Position numbers and translations under genes: made by a program. This document shows, one piece after another, positions 6,301 to 6,413 of a DNA stretch of 6,413 nucleotides. The number at the start of each line of letters is the position of its first letter. Within the stretch, counting starts at the first letter, position 1. Below the pieces are notes generated by a model, which saw only the letters and a list, made by a program, of their open reading frames with translations, was not told where the DNA came from and did not search any database. The DNA is from Chloroflexota bacterium (GTDB lineage Bacteria > Chloroflexota > Anaerolineae > Anaerolineales > UBA4823): NCBI GenBank assembly GCA_021849525.1, contig JAJZSS010000066.1:920-7332 (forward strand), written 5' to 3'.

Positions 6301-6413
6301 ATGCCTATCCTCGATCCCCATTCCACCGAATTCATCAGCCGCAGCCCGGAGCAAACCCGCCGGGCAGGAATGCGTCTGGGAGCCATGCTGCGCCCGGGCG
6401 ATATAATCTAGAT
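6301..6413 (+). CDS. tsaE: Probable TsaE (t6A tRNA modification ATPase) N-terminus, interrupted by TAG at the edge
   Basis: From the ATG at 6301 the frame gives 36 residues including TEFISRSPEQTRRAG and MRLGAMLRPGDII, then TAG at 6409-6411. The pattern S-x-E-Q-T-x-x-x-G-x-x-L-G-x-x-L-x-P-G-D matches the start of TsaE (YjeE), where the next residues normally lead straight into the P-loop (LEGDLGAGKT). TsaE is the small cytoplasmic ATPase that supports TsaB/TsaD in making threonylcarbamoyladenosine at position 37 of ANN-decoding tRNAs. The P-loop itself is not in the window, so identity rests on about 30 residues. The TAG falls where a Tyr, Cys or similar codon would be expected. It may be a real nonsense mutation, a sequencing or assembly error near an end, or a cloning junction (the last bases include TCTAGA, an XbaI site). 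An intact gene continuing past the window under a corrected base is plausible. Confidence 0.65.

Noticed and set aside
6105..6386. Minus-strand 93-residue open frame covering the helicase end and the following gap
   Set aside because: It overlaps the conserved Tudor-like tail of the helicase and the TsaE-like N-terminus, both supported on the plus strand.
1..6413. A previously undescribed multi-gene system such as defence, mobile element or biosynthetic cluster
   Set aside because: Every sizeable gene belongs to a well-known family, and I see no transposase, integrase, nuclease-effector pairing, toxin-antitoxin pair or structured RNA.

Overview
The window is an ordinary stretch of bacterial housekeeping and signalling genes, densely packed and of mixed GC. 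Gene content and protein style suggest a member of the Chloroflexota, possibly Anaerolineae-like: an orphan soluble GAF-PAS histidine kinase, a rhizobial-type asparaginase, a HolB with an arginine in its P-loop, and a PcrA/UvrD helicase followed by TsaE. This assignment is inference from remembered family patterns, not a search result.

Layout. Positions 1-3772 carry four genes on the minus strand, read right to left: holB (DNA polymerase III delta prime, 3772-2783), a soluble sensor histidine kinase (ATG at 2660, or GTG at 2705, to 1053), a metallo-beta-lactamase-fold protein with altered metal-site residues (1014-139), and the first 32 codons of an L-asparaginase II family gene (96-1) that runs off the left edge. 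Gaps are 38-122 bases, depending on the kinase start. A probable extended -10 promoter lies before the kinase, so the cluster is probably not one simple operon. On the plus strand, 4066-6243 encodes a complete PcrA/UvrD superfamily 1 helicase. It is followed at 6301 by the N-terminus of what looks like TsaE, which meets an in-frame TAG three codon positions before the right edge.

The 293-base divergent region between holB and the helicase (3773-4065) is the most structured non-coding part. It holds a near-consensus minus-strand promoter whose predicted start point falls on the holB ATG, a short inverted repeat beside that promoter's -35, six direct copies of a 14-base unit (3901-3984), and a near-perfect plus-strand promoter (TTGACA, 17 bases, TAGAAT) whose -35 begins two bases after the last repeat.

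Together the genes cover replication (clamp loader subunit), DNA repair and transcription-coupled helicase work, probable tRNA t6A modification (TsaE), sensing and amino-acid catabolism. I found no CRISPR array, transposon, phage gene, toxin-antitoxin pair, rRNA or tRNA, and no convincing new multi-gene system. The points most worth checking are the repeat array against the helicase promoter, the MBL-fold protein lacking usual metal ligands, the predicted leaderless starts, and the broken or misread tsaE at the right edge.
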